Shown piece after piece: positions 5,739 through 5,748 of a stretch of DNA of 5,748 nt. This DNA is from Rubrobacter sp. (GTDB lineage: Bacteria > Actinomycetota > Rubrobacteria > Rubrobacterales > Rubrobacteraceae), in NCBI GenBank assembly GCA_013815575.1, contig JACDFX010000148.1:1-5748 (forward strand), in the 5' to 3' direction. The position numbers were made by a program, and so were the translations under genes. Position 1 is the stretch's first letter, and the number at the start of each line of letters is the position of its first letter. A model generated the notes under the pieces. The model had not been told where the DNA came from, did no database searches, and was given only the letters and a program-made list of their open reading frames with translations.

Positions 5739-5740
5739 TA
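5739..5740. other. TA target-site duplication, right copy
   Basis: This is the partner of the left TA. Host DNA resumes at 5741 (GTGGGCGG), and only eight bases of it are in the window, so the right neighbour of the IS is unknown. Confidence 0.7.
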
Positions 5741-5748
5741 GTGGGCGG

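Noticed and set aside
1..5748. CRISPR arrays, tRNA genes, toxin-antitoxin pairs or phage genes
   Set aside because: I found no regularly spaced repeats, no cloverleaf-like segments, and no unassigned small gene pairs. The coding space is fully taken by the genes listed.

Overview
This is a 5.7 kb piece of a high-GC bacterial chromosome. It encodes housekeeping and cell-envelope functions and carries one insertion sequence at the right end. Three things point to a deep-branching actinobacterium, with a Rubrobacter-like organism as my best guess: very high GC, TTG starts, -10 boxes set 7 nt from the ATG (leaderless mRNAs), and a MarP-type membrane serine protease. The taxonomic call is inference, because no rRNA or marker tree was available.

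Layout, left to right. (1) 1-289, minus: the N-terminal part of a secreted trypsin-like (S1) protease, cut by the window edge just before the expected catalytic His. (2) 290-476: its upstream region, with an AT-rich -10-like patch and a 12-bp palindrome. (3) 477-3497, minus: a tight three-gene operon transcribed right to left. It runs from rlmN (23S rRNA/tRNA m2A methyltransferase) to a small YdbS-like bacterial PH-domain membrane protein, then a large YdbT-like protein with three PH domains. Gene junctions overlap by 4 and 11 nt. (4) 3498-3585: an 88-bp divergent promoter region. (5) 3586-4734, plus: a MarP-family protease, with a four-helix CvpA-like membrane domain and an extracytoplasmic chymotrypsin-fold domain carrying His/Asp/Ser and the conserved cysteine pair. 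(6) 4741-5738: a complete 998-bp IS630-family element with imperfect inverted repeats, flanked by TA. Its transposase is split into two overlapping frames that a -1 shift on an A AAA AAC heptamer would join.

The YdbS/YdbT pair and MarP point to an envelope-defence theme, and the divergent arrangement puts their promoters back to back. RlmN is a translation-fidelity enzyme that shares the transcript with the PH pair. The IS inserted at a CTAG site 4 bp past the marP-like stop codon, so it spares the gene but removes its original 3' flank.

I see no CRISPR array, tRNA, rRNA or phage gene, and no clearly new multi-gene system. The most informative signals are the mirror-image leaderless promoters and the intact IS with its recoding site.
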